A stretch of DNA of 64,000 nt from Acanthornis magna (GCA_036785705.1 JAWUZG010000056.1:11270501-11334500), one strand, 5' to 3'; positions 11,691-27,410 are shown, numbered from the stretch's first letter. Translations and numbers: made by a program. Notes: generated by a model from the letters alone, not told the origin.

Positions 11691-14600
11691 AACACGACCC
11701 TCTGTCTGTGCTTTGTATATGTTACAGGGGGTTAGTATTAATTACCATTTAAAACTAAAATCGGGACTCCTAAATTCTGTAACATTAAAGTAGCCATATA
11801 CCATATGCATAAACCCTTCCAAAAAAGGGTCGATGTACAGAAAGCCCAGAGGCTACCAGCTGCTCTGGCAACCAGATGCTACATTTGTGAGGACACAGGG
11901 ACCAGAGATGCTCTAACAGGAGGGCTTCGGCCATTGAAAAGTTTCCATGTACTCAAGAAAGCTGGTCCTACCTTATTCTACTCTAGTCCTTGAAATTTAA
12001 GGGAAGCAAATAACCCATTGTCAGGGCAGTACTGCTTGGTGATCCTTTAATAGCAGCACTCCTTCAGAGACCTTTAAATCCAGCAGAATTTAGTGCTTGC
12101 CTGAAGGTACTCTGAGCCAATTTTTGCTTTTGCGACTTTTTGTTGTCTCCACTGCATGTAGCAGAGCTCTTATCTCATACTGTGTCACTGGATTCTTGGA
12201 TTTAGAGGGTTGTTCTGTGTGAATAAACTCTGTGCCTGGACACATCATGGTGTCTAGAAAGCAAACAATATGCCTGAAGCGCCTGTCAAGGATCTAGATA
12301 CAAATGTTCCACATGACAAAGATGTCTGTTCATCCCTCTCCCCACCTGCTTAGGAATGCCAGGAGCACCAGACTACTACGGGTTTGGCACTTTTGTTTGT
12401 TCTGTTCCTGTCCATCTGACCTTGCTCACTCAGAGAGGCTATTTGTCAATGCCAGAGAAATCTGCTGCAACAACAGAGGGAGTATCTGGTGTCAGTATTC
12501 TCCGGCTCCTTGAGGGAACTACCTCATTAGGGAAGCTAAAACATCGCTTTGATTGCTTAGAAGCGAACCATTTGTTTTGCAAAACTCTGCAAGCACTTAC
12601 TCACTTTTTGTAAAATTGTAATGCCTGAAGTCCTTTTCTAAAGCAGTCTTGGGTACTTGAACAGGCTGGAAATTTGCAGCTGATAAAAAGTTTTACAGCA
12701 AAGCAGATCTGATCAGTGTTTCCTTAAGTGAGACAATTAATCTTCTCTGACAAAATGTCATCAGATTTTGATAAATTTAAAAAAAATAAAATGTTCTACT
12801 GGAGAAAGTTATAAAACAGGGCATTTCTATAGCTTCCCAGATACTCAAGATGCATTTGAGATTTTGTATGCTTTCTTTAGGAAATTTGAAGCCGAGACTT
12901 TTAATATACCTGCAGCACACATTTCTGTCCCACAATATCCAAGTATGGTGTCATGACCAGCTTTGAACTCTCTCATAAACTTTGGCAGGGGACATTAAGC
13001 TGAAATGGGATGACTGCTGTCCTGATATTCTCCCTCAGAAAAAAGCCTTTTGGAAGATTGATAGCTGGGGCTGCCTTTGGGTAGTACCTTTCATTCAAGG
13101 CTGCGAAAGCAATCACAGAAATCCCCAAGTCTTCTGAGTCAGAAATTGAGCAGAGCCTTCTTGCTTTTCTGCAGTGTACTTTGCTCATTGTATCACATCA
13201 GGAGGGACAGAGCCTATCCATCTCTCACCTCTGTGCTGGCAGTTTCCCAGGGAATTGCTAGTGAACACAGATTACAGACCATGCTCCCTGCACTCTACAT
13301 AGGGAGAAGGGAGGTCCAGAGAGGGAGAGGTATCGTGTTCCTCTTCTCCTGTAACAGATGGAAATCCCTTGGGTAGTATCACATTTGAGCAGCTCCTGCA
13401 CAGCTGTAGCCTCTGTGAGGACCACAGTGACAGAGAATCAGGGAAAAGCAGAAGCCTGTCCATCCTCATTCCTACCCTATCCCTGATACACTTTATAAAA
13501 GCAGATCTGGTCCAGCTGATATACAGTTTAATTTAATTCAGTCTGAAGAAAGTCTGATGTCTGATTCCCTGTACTGTCTTTGAATGTCTTGTGCACTGCC
13601 CAGGACATATTAAAAAGCCGTGTTAGCAACTCACCTGAGTTACAGGAAATGCCCAGTGGACTTCCTGAGCAAAAGTACACACAGAACAAGACTGAGGATT
13701 TGGATCACTGACAGGTCTACAGTTGAAGAGCAATAAATCACACCTCTCTCCCAGCTTGCATCTCTCCGCTTCTGCCTTACTTTTCTACTTCTTCTCTTCT
13801 AAATGAAAGGGGACATCTTACAGGCTTGCAAAATTTTCCCTCCTGTGGGAAATTGCTAATTATCAGAGTTGCCACAATGGAAAACAAGTTCTGTAGAAAG
13901 AGAGCAGCATACCACAGTAAAGCGCTGCAGTTTTTTGGGTTTTTTCTTTTTGCTTAGCAAAACTCTGGTATTTCTGAAAGTCACACCTCCTAGAATATAG
14001 TGTCCTGCACAAGAAGATATGGTGGATTTCTGTGCACTTCAGCCATGAAAACATCGGGGTGTGTAAGTAATGTAAGATCTTCATACATACTGCCTTGTAA
14101 AATCTGCTTTACACTGTGCTTTGTTCTTTTATGAAGCATTCTCTAGAATGTGCTTGGGAATATTTATTTTCCCTAATTTCTTTTCCTTAACTGAGGCAAA
14201 ATATTTACACACCCCACACCAAGCTCAGTAACTCTTGCAAAGAATAGTGCTTAGTATACTGCTGCTGTTAATTTGCTGGCATACCTAATTATATAGTTGA
14301 AAATGTCAACATTAAGTTATGTCTGCATGGCAGGCATTGATGTGGCTGTTATGTAACACAGGTGTGCTCAACCCACCTTGAACCGAAGCTCAGGCACTGC
14401 TACCAGCAGTTATCTCTGAGCCCTGTGGGCTGCAAAACCAATCAGAATAATATTTATTGAGTCACTAGCCCGTGCCAAACTCTGCCTTTAACAACTTGAA
14501 TGGTACTGGTAATCAAGCCAGCTCATGAAGACTTATCCAGTGTGTAGCTACACAGCAGCGATTACAGCCCCGAGTCACAATTCTCCAGATGAGCACTGGT

Positions 14601-17600
14601 GGGCCTGGCCACAGAATGATGTGGTTCATCACCCCCCTCTGTCTGCATCTTTCTTCTCCATGAGATGTTCCTACCTTTCTGGTAGGGATTGGAGAAGGGG
14701 CTGGTGACCTAGTTTATAAGTCAGATGGCCCAACTCACAGCTTAAGGCAGTGATGGAGATGCATTGGTGCTAAAATGCTGGATTATGAACTGTGGTACAG
14801 ACACACAACCTTCTGTGCTACTTTTATGCTACAGTCAATAACATCTGCAGAAAATACTATGAGAAGCACTGATCATATACAAAACTACTGCTAACTGTGC
14901 TGGAGCTGGGCTGCCAGAGTCTATGCTGCTGGAAGAGAGGAATTAGGAGAAACACAAACTATAAACCAGAAAGTTTTCTACTAACAAAATATCCCAGGGT
15001 AGTTCAAAACCGATATCAAGTCTTGAGTTAACCAAAAGAAAGCAGAGCAATAAGTAAAAGAGGGGAAATAATAAATATAAAAGACCTATGTATTAGTCCA
15101 TACCTAACAAAAAGTTACTTCTCTGGGATGTTTTTCTGAGTGCAACAACAGATCTTCTGCATGATCTTGGGCAAAATGCATATTTTCTTTCTGCCATGAT
15201 GTTAGATAATACTTCCCTACCTTATAATAGCTCATGTTGTGAGTCGCTGAGTGTCAAAGAGTGCTCATTATGTAGGATTATATCAGGTCCTGAAGAAGGA
15301 AGAGGACCTGCAAAAGGCAGATAAAATGGGATGAGTTGAGTTTTCCTTGCAGTCATCAGGAGCTGAGGGCATGGCAGATGCTCAGGTATTCTCAGGCTCC
15401 GTCTCTTGCTCAGGAAGCATTTCTCTAGCCAGCATCCAGGGAGCAAGTCAAGCATAGGGGAAAGTATTTACACTTAAAATGCTCAGTGGACAAATTGATT
15501 AATTACCAAAAAATGTTGTTTGATTTCTCATTGACACCACTTGCAGAAAATATTTCAGTGGAGTCAGGACTGATTCTTCTCCTGAAGAATGAGCCCCTGG
15601 TAAGGTCTTGAGAAATGTATGAGTAAACGTCTGGAAGAAGACAAGACATTAGCAGGTGACTGGACATATTACTCCTTACACTGTTACATATATTAAATTG
15701 AGTAAGACACAATAGGAAACACTGTAGAGTGCCAGCATTTGGGAAGACACCAGCACTTGGAATTCATCTGATGGACAAATCAAGTGGTATTTTTTTATGG
15801 CTGGGTTTTATACCCTTCAAAATGATTTCCACCCGTTAGCAGTGTGATAACCATGGACAGATCAGAGCAAACAACATTGCCCATTTCTGTGCACCGACCA
15901 GAATCTTCTACCTGCAGCTCAGTTCCCTTCCCTCTCTGTTACCTTTATGGCCTTATGTATAGCAGAGAATTAACACTTCAGCTTTGCAGCATTCTTTATC
16001 ATGCCCAGGTAATTAAAAGAATGCCACTGCACCTGGTAGAACTATAAAAATGTCCTTCTAAAAATCTCAGCCGCATTTAGTATTTTATTCATTGCTATGT
16101 TGTCGTGTTTTGCCTGCAGTAAAACAGCCTCATGGAAGTGACACACTACCACTGAAGGCTAACAAACATTCTCCCTTCAACATGTTATGTTAGCTTCACG
16201 CCTTTTTTGTCCTTCCATTTTGAAACCTTGTTTTTATCAATCTTTCTGTTTTCAATCAAGAAAAAAAGCCCAACATTTCTATTGCTGGAAGCAGGGAACT
16301 GGAACAGGCAGTGTTGAAGCTTTCATTCCTTTTCCATATGTGGAAAAGACTGTCTGAAAACTTTCTTTCTCAGGGAAGTATAGTCCGTATTTTCATCCTG
16401 TAATGCCTGAATAATTGCCTCCCATATAAGACTATCTCTCCTATTAGTGACTGAGGAACTAGAAGAAAAAATAAAATAACATATACAAAATAACATTGAT
16501 ACCTTTATTCGAGTAGGTGTAGGAAGCCAAACCACACAAGCACAGACACAGCAATTAAAGGAGAATTAGAAAGTTGTCGACACAAGCTGTTCAGAAATAA
16601 TTTCAGGTCCCCCAAAGCCATGCGATTGGCTTGCAGACTTTCAGTCTTCAAAAAACAGGTTCAGTGTGTTCTTACTTGTCTTCACTTTTTGATTTGCTGG
16701 GGAATCACATGAAACTAGATTTATTTTACAAATGTGAAGTCTGAAAACTTTTTGCTTAATAGAGATTCTTGAGTGCTACCATGACTCCAGAACCTGGAGA
16801 TTTCAGAAAATCATCACCAAGGCCACATGGCCAGCAGTAATGTGCAACATTAGTCTATTTTTCTAGCAAAAAACCTGATGTTCCACACATGCAGCTCCCT
16901 GTGGGCATGCCATGTTTTTCCATTCAGCAACCTCATCTCAGAGAAAAAGGGCTCTGTCTAGGATTTGCAGACATCTTGTTGCACAAAGGGAAGCAAAAGC
17001 AAGTTGGGACATCATGAAATTCCCATTATGTTCTGTGTATGCTCAGATTGCCCATAAGTGCATATTCAGTGTGTGTGACTCACCCCCAGATCCTGCATGT
17101 GAGTATAGGAGCCCCAGGTGGAGAGTGTGCCAACAGTGCAATAAGCAACATGACTAACATCTATCATATGTATTTTGTTTTCTCACCCTTTTCTTCAGGG
17201 GAAGGCCCACATGTCTTGGCAGGTACTATTAGTGCTCTCTTTGCATCCAAGAACACAAGTTCTAGGAATTGCGTCTCACACAGGAAGCAGAAGGTGGTGA
17301 TGTTTGCGATGGCCGTGAGCCCCTGAGGGAGCTCATTATTTGCTTTGGGATGTGGCTGTCCCCTGCCAGACAAGCTGCATTGTCATTTCACAGAATCCTA
17401 TTTACCTGAGGGACGCGGCTGGCAGCGAGGTGTTTAGTCTGAAGGTCTGGATGATGGGGTGTGCCAAGCCCAGCCATTTAACCATCCTGCTGTAATGTCC
17501 AAAATTTACCATGCGAAAAAGAAAATTAGTCTTCTCTCCTTGATTTTTTTCTTTTTTTTTCTCAAAAATTCAGAATGGTATTCAGTCCGAGAGTATGGAG

Positions 17601-18529
17601 TTGTGTGAAGGTGAAGAGGTGAAACGAATATGCCAAATCCAAACCAAATCAGTAGCACAACCATACACTGAAAGTGCAGAATTGGGGGACAGTCCACCTC
17701 ACTGTGACTTTCATCCAACGCCAACCCATTGATAGAATTTTTTAAAAGCCTCAGCAAAAGCAATCTACATGTTCTCAAGTAGTTTGACATACCCGAACAC
17801 TGAGACACTGTGCTGAAGTGAAAAGCAAAACCCTCACTCTAGATGGAAAGGAAAAAATCACGCATTTAGTTTCAGTAAGTACATTCAGTGTCAGCACCAG
17901 TGCTGCCAATTCTGACCATTAGGTCTTATAATATTTCCTGTTTTTCTGAAAACAAAAAATTATGTGTAGCTCATGACAAATTAATACCCTGAATTTCTAG
18001 ACTTAGTGGTTGCAAAGCAGGGCTTGAAGATCTGAAATGGGTGTGCCTCACAATTTTAGAAAACCCAAAGGCAAATTGAAAATATGCATTTTATTGTTTT
18101 TGATCAACCTTGTGATTTTAAGTCATGCATGGCTTTTCTTGGAGGCCTGACTCACAGCTTTTAAATGTTCATGTGGGGCTTCAGTGCCCCACAAAGAATG
18201 AAATGCAGCTACAAGAGCTGTACCCTGGTGACAGGTATGAGGCAACCAAGTGAAGCATTTGTATTTCTCAGCAATTTTTGTTTCATGTTTCATGTTGGCT
18301 ATCGTGTGGAGCCTGGCACTCCTGATGCTTTAGGGGAAGAGAGAAAAGTGAGGAAGAGCAAGGCAAGGAGAAGAAGGATTTCTGACAAGCTCAAAAAATA
18401 GATGAAAGTTCATATTGAAAAAAAAAATAAACTAAATCTAACTGCTACCGCTGTTTTAATGAAGGGTTGGGAAGGCAGAGAGGGACGGCATGTGTTTATA
18501 TTGCAGAGCTGGTAATAAGGGATTCTCCT

Positions 18530-18605
18530 TCTCGCCCTGGTTCTGCCACTGACTCATCCAGCAGGGTTAGGCCTATGTCAGTTCTCACTTCAGAGCAGAT
18601 TAGAC
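18530..18605 (+). repeat. Possible MIR-type (core-SINE) relic
   Basis: CCCTGGTTCTGCCACTGACT is close to the conserved core of MIR elements. The sequence after it has decayed. The call rests on a short eye match. Confidence 0.3.
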
Positions 18606-20099
18606 TTAACTATAGACCCAGCTGCTGTCACATTTACTTGGGCTGAGTAACACTTTCTGCCCTGGTGACACTATTTGTGATGGGATAAACTCCACAGTTC
18701 ACAGGAGGTGAATGGCGGATCCCCACTGTAGTTACAGAAAAGTAGCCTCTGCAGCACAGAGGTGCTCTAAGCATCTCTTAATTAGTTGTAGATCCTGTAG
18801 CTATGAGGATCTGCTCCTCTCCAGGCTTTTCTTTAGGAACAAACAATCAGGAGCTAAGGAAGATCTTCGAGCTGAGGTTTGCTCAGTTGGCAAGCCCACC
18901 CACTCAGCCGAGAGCTGGCAAGGTGGTGAAGGATCACCTCGCCCCTCTGCCATGCTTGACTGAATCAGCAACAAAGAGGCTGAAGATCGCAATATATTTA
19001 TGGAGATGCTTCTAAAAATCATTGTACTTATGCATAAGATGCTCTGCTCCAGGGCTGAGCTGAGTTTGGAGCTCAGTACAAGTCTCCTTTGTAGAACTTC
19101 TGTCAGCCTTGAGCGCACACCAACACCCAAACTTGTTACCAGTCAATGACAGCATGAGAGCACAACTCAGGAAACACTTCCAGGGAGGTTTTCTTCATGT
19201 TGAACAAACGTTTAGTTGAAAAATAAAGTTTTAACAAGCAGCCAGTTGCATAGATCCCCTGCCATCATTTGTTCAGGAATTATTTGGTTAATAGTGAGAG
19301 GTATTATCAACATTTAGATATAGGGGCATAGATACATATAAAAATAATTCAGAGGTGCCAATGAATATGATATATCTGCTTTTGTCAATGCTGGCACTGT
19401 GCCATGCCTCATTCCCCCTTGGAGGCATTCTTTGTAAAGTGGCTGCAGATTTGTTAATATGCACTAGATTAGAAACTAAATTTCATAGAAACTACATCTG
19501 TTGTAATTGTATTATTATGGCTATATTGCTTAAATATCAAAGTGAACTTTTCTCTTGATTGCTCCTCAGATTTCAAATAAACCACGTATGTAGTGAATTT
19601 AGGCCCATGCCTCATTGGTGCTCTTACGGAGGCCTGTACATTTTTACTTTTGATTTGAAATGTTTCACACCTCCCTTTGCTCTTTTCTCAAAGAAAATTT
19701 GCCTTACTGCAGTTTTGAACTCTTACATTATCTGCTTCACCTTTATTGTTATTAGTCCAGTACACAAAAATCAGGCTGAACAGCTAAAAGTTGTGCAGTA
19801 TTAAACGCACACTCCAGGACTTACAGCTGCTGTAAACCCCTCACCTTTTTACGCTTACTGGCTCAAGAACTTCATGTTCCCCTTTTATTACACACCCATA
19901 ACTTGCAGCAATATAAAAGCACATCATTGTTTTTCCTGATAATTTTGCCACCCTGCTATTTTATGAGCCAGTCGGTTGGTCTGCGAGTACATGCACCAGG
20001 TACTGTATCTTGATGAAGGAATTGGATTATTGCCAAATAAAACAGTCAGACTATTATTATGGCTAATACGCTAGAAGTGTTTGCAATAGGTTTTTAAAT

Positions 20100-20160
20100 A
20101 ATCCTCTACATTTATATTGCACTATTCATCCTGAAGAGATCCAAGGTGCTGTGGAAGGCT
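20100..20160 (+). repeat. Possible ancient L3/CR1-like relic
   Basis: CATTTATATTGCACTATTCATCC followed by GAAGAGATCCAAGGTGCT resembles the old amniote motif 'tatatagcacctttcatc...gatctcaaagcactttac'. It is diverged, and only a short segment matches. Confidence 0.3.
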
Positions 20161-23100
20161 GATAATGGGTCTTTTTGCTCATTGCTAAAACGTGACTGCT
20201 GCTAAGCTGGAGAAATAGTGACCATCCTGCACAAACAGCATTAGCGAGCACAGCAGGTAATGAAGCAAACAATAATATTGCCATTTGGAATTGCAAGGTA
20301 ATTGCTTGATTTGGAATTTGATGAGGACATAAGAGCTGATATGCTGCTGCTTGTAAAAATATGCTCCAAAGTATTTTGCGGTCGTTTCATCACTCGTGAG
20401 TGATGATGGCACTTCCACCAGCATTAGGTGACCGTGCCCGGCACAATATTTCCAACTGAGCTCAGGGACAAGGCTGTGACTTGGAAGGTTCATTTCTAGC
20501 AGTGCATGAGTTTCTCTAAAATATTTCGTAAGCAGTCCAGTGACTTGTGAAGCCCAGCTCCCTTTGGCTCAGGACCGGAGCCCACACACAGAGCTTTACT
20601 CACTACAGCCCAAACACGTGATAGGTGTGGGAAGGTGGATGACAGGCAGCCTTCAGCCAGGGATGTGTAAGTGCTTTGCTGATGTCTGACTTGCAATGCA
20701 GATAATACCACTTTATTTAACAGACAGCACATCTTTCCCAAGTGTAGTAGGAGGATATGTAGCTTTCTACTGGACTTTGAGAGATGAGGCATCATCCGTG
20801 TGTTCCCACAGTCTGCTCTAATTTCAGTTTTGGGGCTGGCTCTGCCACGTATACTTGAAGGATAAGAAGATCAGAGCTGAAAATAGGGAAAGTGAGAAAT
20901 TCTTCCATTATGTCACCTTTTAAAATTCACTGTGTTGCTATATGTAGTTATGAGAGGACTTAGTTATTACCTGAAAGAGCAGAGAGCTCCTAACAGATCG
21001 TCCATACCATGCTGCCTGTATAACCTATCATTACATGAATGGAACTGTACCACAAGGGAAGACAACTGATCAGACCTTCCCTTGAAAAATTATTGCCACA
21101 GACAGATGGGAAACAACAAACCGGCATAGATTGACGCTGAAATCTCACAGGGAAGATAGAGGAAAAATTCATTGTAAAAGTAGTGGTTTACGTCCAAATT
21201 GGATCCAATGCCAAATTCTTTGCAAATTAAAGATTTCCTGGAGCTTACAGCTGAGTGCCATTTTTGAAGCCAGGAGCCTAAATCAGACAAGAGTTGCCCA
21301 ACTGCACTCTTGAGACCTGGGGTAAGAAAGGTCCATCCCTCGCAGCAGGATAAAAGCTGAGTCCAAAGCCCGTACCATGAATCCGTTAGTGTATGCGCTG
21401 ATGTCCCAGAATATATTTACCCTAAAGCTCATCTTCTCCCCTCATTCCCAGTACTGGGAACTGAGATACTCCTGCTGCAGTGCTGTTTTCTCTCTGGCTC
21501 CCATGCATCAAGCACCGTAAGTCAAACAGTTTCAGATGGTGCTTGTTTTTTGTGCTTAACTGAAATCATTAGGTAAATTATTTACCAGGGTGCACAGGGA
21601 TTTAGCAGTAGGATTCCCATTAATATGGTCAGACATACATGGCTAAATTCTTGGCACTAAAATTTCCCTGCACAGTATTGCCTTAATAGTCTTTTTAACT
21701 TCAATAGATTATTCTGTCTATGCAAAGATGCTATAGACAAACTGAAGGTAAACTTCCCCAGATTTTAATCACTCAAAAGTCAATATTTCCTTTCTTCAGG
21801 CTCCTCAAGCCAGAAGAAACCCTGTGATGACAAAAGGACAATGTGCCAAATTAAAAGCACTGTAATTACTGAAACCAACTGCTATCATTTAGTCCTCTGG
21901 AGGCTGATAGCTCAGCTGGTCTCTGGAAATACATTTTTACAAATTCCTTAGGAGTCAACACTGACGCAATCACTTACTCATGGGAAGAAGCCCGTGCTGA
22001 CTCAGCATTCTTCTTAATTTAAATATGTGAAAAGGTATTGAAACACCAAACTTTCATAAAGGGGAGGATGGAGAGTAGAGACACCAACATTAGTTCATGT
22101 GGTGTTAATGACGGAATGTTTTCTCACCATACCCTAACTCAAATAAGTACAGGGCCATATAAAAACATGGTCATAAAGACACCACCAGTGAAGGTATTTA
22201 GCTTTAAAGGTGAAATTCTTATATACCATTTTTGTTGTTTAACCACTGAACCTGCTGCAAAACATACCATTGGTACAGAACGAAGTTTTGCTGAATATCA
22301 AACAGGTACAAAAGTAGAAAGATGGTTTGCAACACTATTGCACCAAAACTCAGGTAGCTCCAAGGCCAATGCAAGAGCCAAGGGGGAAAGCTCTGGGAGA
22401 AGGAACCACAGCAGTTGTTGTGAGGCATGCATGAATCAGAGCATTCTGGAGCATTACATTTCTGCAAAACCACTTAAAGGAATAAAATGATAAAACTGTG
22501 AGGATTCATCTAGCTGGCAGAGCCTGTCTTAGCTCATTTATGAGCTACACACAGAAAGTAATAACTGAAATTCTCTGCTTTGTGTTATCAAAGAGGGTAG
22601 ACTGGATGCTCCAATTCCAGCAGGAGTACATTTATCAGAAGGAAGGAATCTATTCTGACCTTATTCACATCCAATTGCAACCTCCCTATTGTAAATACAA
22701 AGCAGAGGCAAAGCATTACTGAGTCATAACTACAACACCTGCCTGGGAAAATATCTACATGTGCTATAAGGTAACCAACCCAGAGCACAGCTCCTTTATA
22801 TGGCTGGCAGCTAAGAAATAAATATAGTACTTTCGCTTGTGAACTGAGCACATTTGGTCTGGACTCAGTGAGAGCAGCTTCCTGCAGCTTGGAAGGAACA
22901 TTTTTACCAAGTCACTTTTCACATCAGAACACAACTGTCAGTGTGTTATTGGGGTTGTAAATGGTTGTCTCAGCATTCTTACCTTGTTAATATCAGCAAG
23001 GGTTACGGAGTATGTTCACTAAACCTGAACCCTATTCAGGAGTGTGAGTTTCCAGGCCAGACTTCGTTATCCAGCCCTGCTTCCTCAGAAGTGTCCAGAA

Positions 23101-24559
23101 CCCTTTAGAATGGAGATGGAAGCTCTCCAGGTTGGATCCTGCAGCTGCATTCTACCTCCCTCCGTGCAGGAGGATGCACCAGCAGCAAACCTGGCACACG
23201 TGAGGCTGCAGGGCAGGGCTGTGAATCTGCAGAAAGGAAGAAAGAGGACCGGACAGCAGGGATGTTTTAGGATGAAAACAATGTCTCAAAGACAAACAAT
23301 AGCTAGAGATCCCCAATGCACGTAAAACACCTCCTGATTTCACACAAAGCCATGGCTAATGGAGAGAGCATTGTTTGGCAAGGAATTGCTGCAAGAAACC
23401 CTCAGACATTTGCTTTATTGGGTATCCAGCTGGACACCACGAACAGAAAACCTGACTACATCATGTAAGTGTTTTTACCTTCTAGGGGAGATTAGTTTCC
23501 ATTAGATTACAAGTTAATTAACAATAAATGTAGTTGGTTGTTATTACAGTTGTTTCCAATTTGCCGAACATTACATACTAGCAAAACCTTTCTTTATTTT
23601 AAAATGAGATTTTTAGCCTTTTATGAAATCTATAATTCTAAACTATTTTGGAGAGCTACACAACAAATTAGTTTAGTACACTAAACACTAAAGAATCTGA
23701 CCATGACTGAATAGAAATCCACTCACAAAGTGACAATCCAGAAAAAGCGATTAGCAAATAACAAAGGATAGAATACAAAAGAAATGCTATTCTACACCAA
23801 TTTCCAATTTATATAAAATTAACTTCTATCTAAGTGGTTAAAAAGGAAGAATGTTTTCAGGAGCAAGTACCTTGGATCAAAGATCGATACACAAGAAAAC
23901 AAATTGCCTGAGAGTGTGGTAAAATAGTTTAATGGAATAATTTTACAGCTAGCAAGCCATATTGTGAAAGAAAAGTGATCTGAAAAGATGAACTTGATAA
24001 AAGTGCCTTTCAGGTTGCCTCACTAGCACTCAATCTTAGGTGACTTAACCAAAACACATGTCCAAAGAGTTACAAGCTCTACATCTTTGGCATCTCTAAG
24101 GCAGATCTAGCTGCTCTCTACAGTGTCCTGTCGGATTCAAGACATATACACACACAGAGATAAAAAAGTCAAGCCTCTCACTCCATAATATGCTACATTA
24201 GGCTATGTATTAAATAGCACCTAGGCCTGGCCGAGATTGAGGTCCCAGTGTGTTAACTGCTGCATAAATAAACAGCTCCAGTGACTTCCAACACAGGATG
24301 GAAAACAAATATTAGGGCTCTGACTCACACACAGATGGCAAATGACTGGAGTGATGCACCTCTGAGTCAGCTCTTACCTGCTTCAGCTCCATTGAGCTTG
24401 TGGCTGCAGAATTATCATCATCATCAACAGCCTGGGTTAAGACCCTTCAGCATGGTCCAGCCCAGCTGAGGTACCACATAGAGAACCCCCCCTTGCCCCA
24501 AAAAACTCCTTGGGAAGGCTGCTAAATACAGGCAACTGGCACAGACATGAATGTAATTC

Positions 24560-24660
24560 TCAAATTTCCTCTGTTTTAGAAGTGGGGAACTGGGTCAGAG
24601 AGAGACCAATAGTTTTCTCAAGGACATGTAGGCATAACTAGAAAGTTAAGCTGTGAGCAA
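24560..24660 (+). repeat. Possible MIR/L2-type relic
   Basis: GAAGTGGGGAACTGGGTCAG followed by AGAGAGACC, TCTCAAGGACAT and AACTAGAAAGTTAAGCTGTG follows the order of the mammalian/amniote MIR tail ('gatggggaaactgaggcacagagagg...gcccaaggtcacacagctagtaag'). Clearly diverged. Confidence 0.4.
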
Positions 24661-27410
24661 ATCTTTAGGAGAAGCCCATCCAATAGATTGGGAAACCAAA
24701 ACTCAGTGGGTTGAAGGGGTCTGCCATGCCACAGGAACACCAAGTTTTTCACTGGATATACTTATTCCAGATTTGTGGTTTGCCACCTTTTGTAGCAAAC
24801 ACGGGTCCCTGCCAATACATCCAGCAAATGATTGAGTTGTGCTCCAGTGAGACAAAAACTCTCAATCCCCTGTAGGCAGCCAGAAAAATTAACTCCCTCT
24901 GGAACTGCAGTGGCCATTTATTAGCTCAGGAATATAAAGGAGAGACAAGTAAAGTAAACTAATTACGTTTCATGGGGGATTTTTGGATCTGGGTTCTGAG
25001 TTACGAAATAGATTAGGAATGGCTGTTTATTGTCAAGCCTCCAAAAGGAGATTGAGGGCAAAGGAGAAACAAGGATGTTGCTATTATTTATGTTGCTTGA
25101 GCACTGGCCATTGGAAATGCGTTTCTCATTGAGTGATTAACAGTTATCCAGCACAAAGAGCAAATAAAAACCTTGTCTAATTCAGTCAATCCCATTCTCT
25201 CTGCCCTTACTGCATTAAATCACGTGCAACTGGCTGATTTATTTACTGTCACTTCTTAATATCATTACTCTGCTGTGATGCTATGTTTCAAAACCAGGAC
25301 TAATTAAGAAAACGTAAGAGATTTTTAACTAAAGTTCTTTGCTCTTGAAAATCGATAACTTTAGGCTTCATTTAGCTCCCTGTAGATAGATTCACATCCC
25401 TGCACAGATGAAGTTACCAAAATCAATAGAGCTTTGCAGAGGCACAGGGGGTCAGGCTGTGCAGAGCTCCTCTGACTTCATGAGCAAAGCACTCACTGCT
25501 GGGTCCAAGCTTCCATCTGCATTTGGGTTTAAAAAGGTTTCTCAGCTCCAGAATACACTGTGAAAGCCCTTGATTAAGTCATTATGATGCCTAATTCCCT
25601 GGCATGCCAAGAATCTAGTCCCAAATTGATACAAAGGCAAGTCTGCTGAGGATGAGTGGGTATTCTGGAGTTTTATTGTGAAAACTCAGAATTACACGCA
25701 CCGAACTGCTGGTCTGGAGTTTGCTTGCTCTTGCTACCGATAGCCATTAGAATGCCTCACAGAGAAAACGCAATCACCCTCACTGTTGACTGATGAAAGA
25801 TCATCACAGTCCCACTCTTGCTGTTATGTGAGGCCAGTGGGGTTTGTGTTGGCTCAGTGCTTCTCCCCACACTCAGTGAGCTGGGGCAGGACACTCCTCC
25901 AACTTGGACAGGTGAATTCCCAGCGTGGAACAGCCCCCACTCCCAGCTGGGGCATTTCGGTGTTGCTTTATTGCCCAAACACCTGGCACAAATAAGAAAA
26001 TGCCTTGCATTGAAGGATCTATAAAAGAATTCAGCTTTCTTAAAGACAGAGCATTTTAGGGCCTGAGCAGGCCCTGGGATCAGTATCATTGCTAAGATGC
26101 TTACAGGCTTAATTCCCTCGATGAGCCCAAGCTTGTACACAGCCATGGCAATGAAGATGGACAAATGTAATTCAAAGCACAAAGCACTAGAAAGATCCAT
26201 CATTAAAAAATGAACTCAAAAGCAAATATATTTTTATTCTGCTTTGGTTAAAGAACGGCAGCAGGTTTGGATAACTAGTCATGGTAGCATCAGCTTCCTT
26301 CACACTTATTTAACAGGACATAATTTCACTTAAAAAGATTGCGGGGACAGTGTTACATGCTCAGACAGCACAGCAATGAATATGGTATAAATACCTGGGG
26401 AGACAGATTAGTTTTCTATTTCTGCTCACAGCCTTCTCCTAGGAGCACAGAAATGCCATCTCAGCATGCTTTTTGGAGGATTAGAAAATCATAATAAACA
26501 CAAGGATAAAAATATGCCATGGGAGTTACAGCTAATTTCTTGCTATAATTTGCAGCAATTTACACATAATCATTTGAAAATACTGCACAGTGCCAACAGC
26601 CGAGTGTCTGCTGAAATGGTGCAAATCAGGAAAATGAGAAATGCAGTTAGGGCTGAAGAACCCTCGAGAAGGGTCATTTGGGATATTAAGTTCACAAATT
26701 CTTCCTTGCCGTTGAGTAATGCAGGAGATTTTGTTCTACCACATGGAGCCCAGTTTCTTAGGCTACAGATAGGTGGAATGACCAACCGATTTTAGATTTC
26801 AGAAATGTCCTTCCAAACAGCAATGAAGTCTGTGTCTTATTCTTTCTTTTACAAGAATGTGTTCCTCTTATTATTATTAAAAAAGGAGGCTGCACCTCTC
26901 CTCTAGCATCATAACATTTTCACGCAAATACACATTTGAAAAGGTAATAAAACTGTATTAGAAATGTGTTTTAATATCAATATTTATTTTGAGCATATGA
27001 AAATTACTGAAATCCCATTACATATTCCTTTCCTAATCATAATTTCCATTCAAAGATCTGGATTGATTATAATAGAGGGAAATACTGTCTCTGTACATTT
27101 GTATTTTTGTCTATTTTATAACTTTAAATATTTCAAAACAATTTGCAAGGAGAATAAAAACAAATGTGCCCCCAGAGTGGAACCCTGCATGTAAAACAAA
27201 CTAAAGATGAGTTATGAACCTCCATGAAGAGGAATTTATAGTAGAAATACCAGTGTTGCTGTAAGCCTCTTTTATAGGGTCATCAACAGCGGGGATATGG
27301 AAAAAGGGGGGTGAAATAATTTATTAAGAGAATCCATTATCTTCTAAAGGCAAGATATTTAATCTATGGATCACAAACACTTGACCCAGGGCAGAGGTTC
27401 CCAGTAGTAC

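Noticed and set aside
22038..22490. 150-codon plus-strand ORF in intergenic DNA
   Set aside because: No recognisable domain and no exon context; length within chance for 64 kb in six frames.
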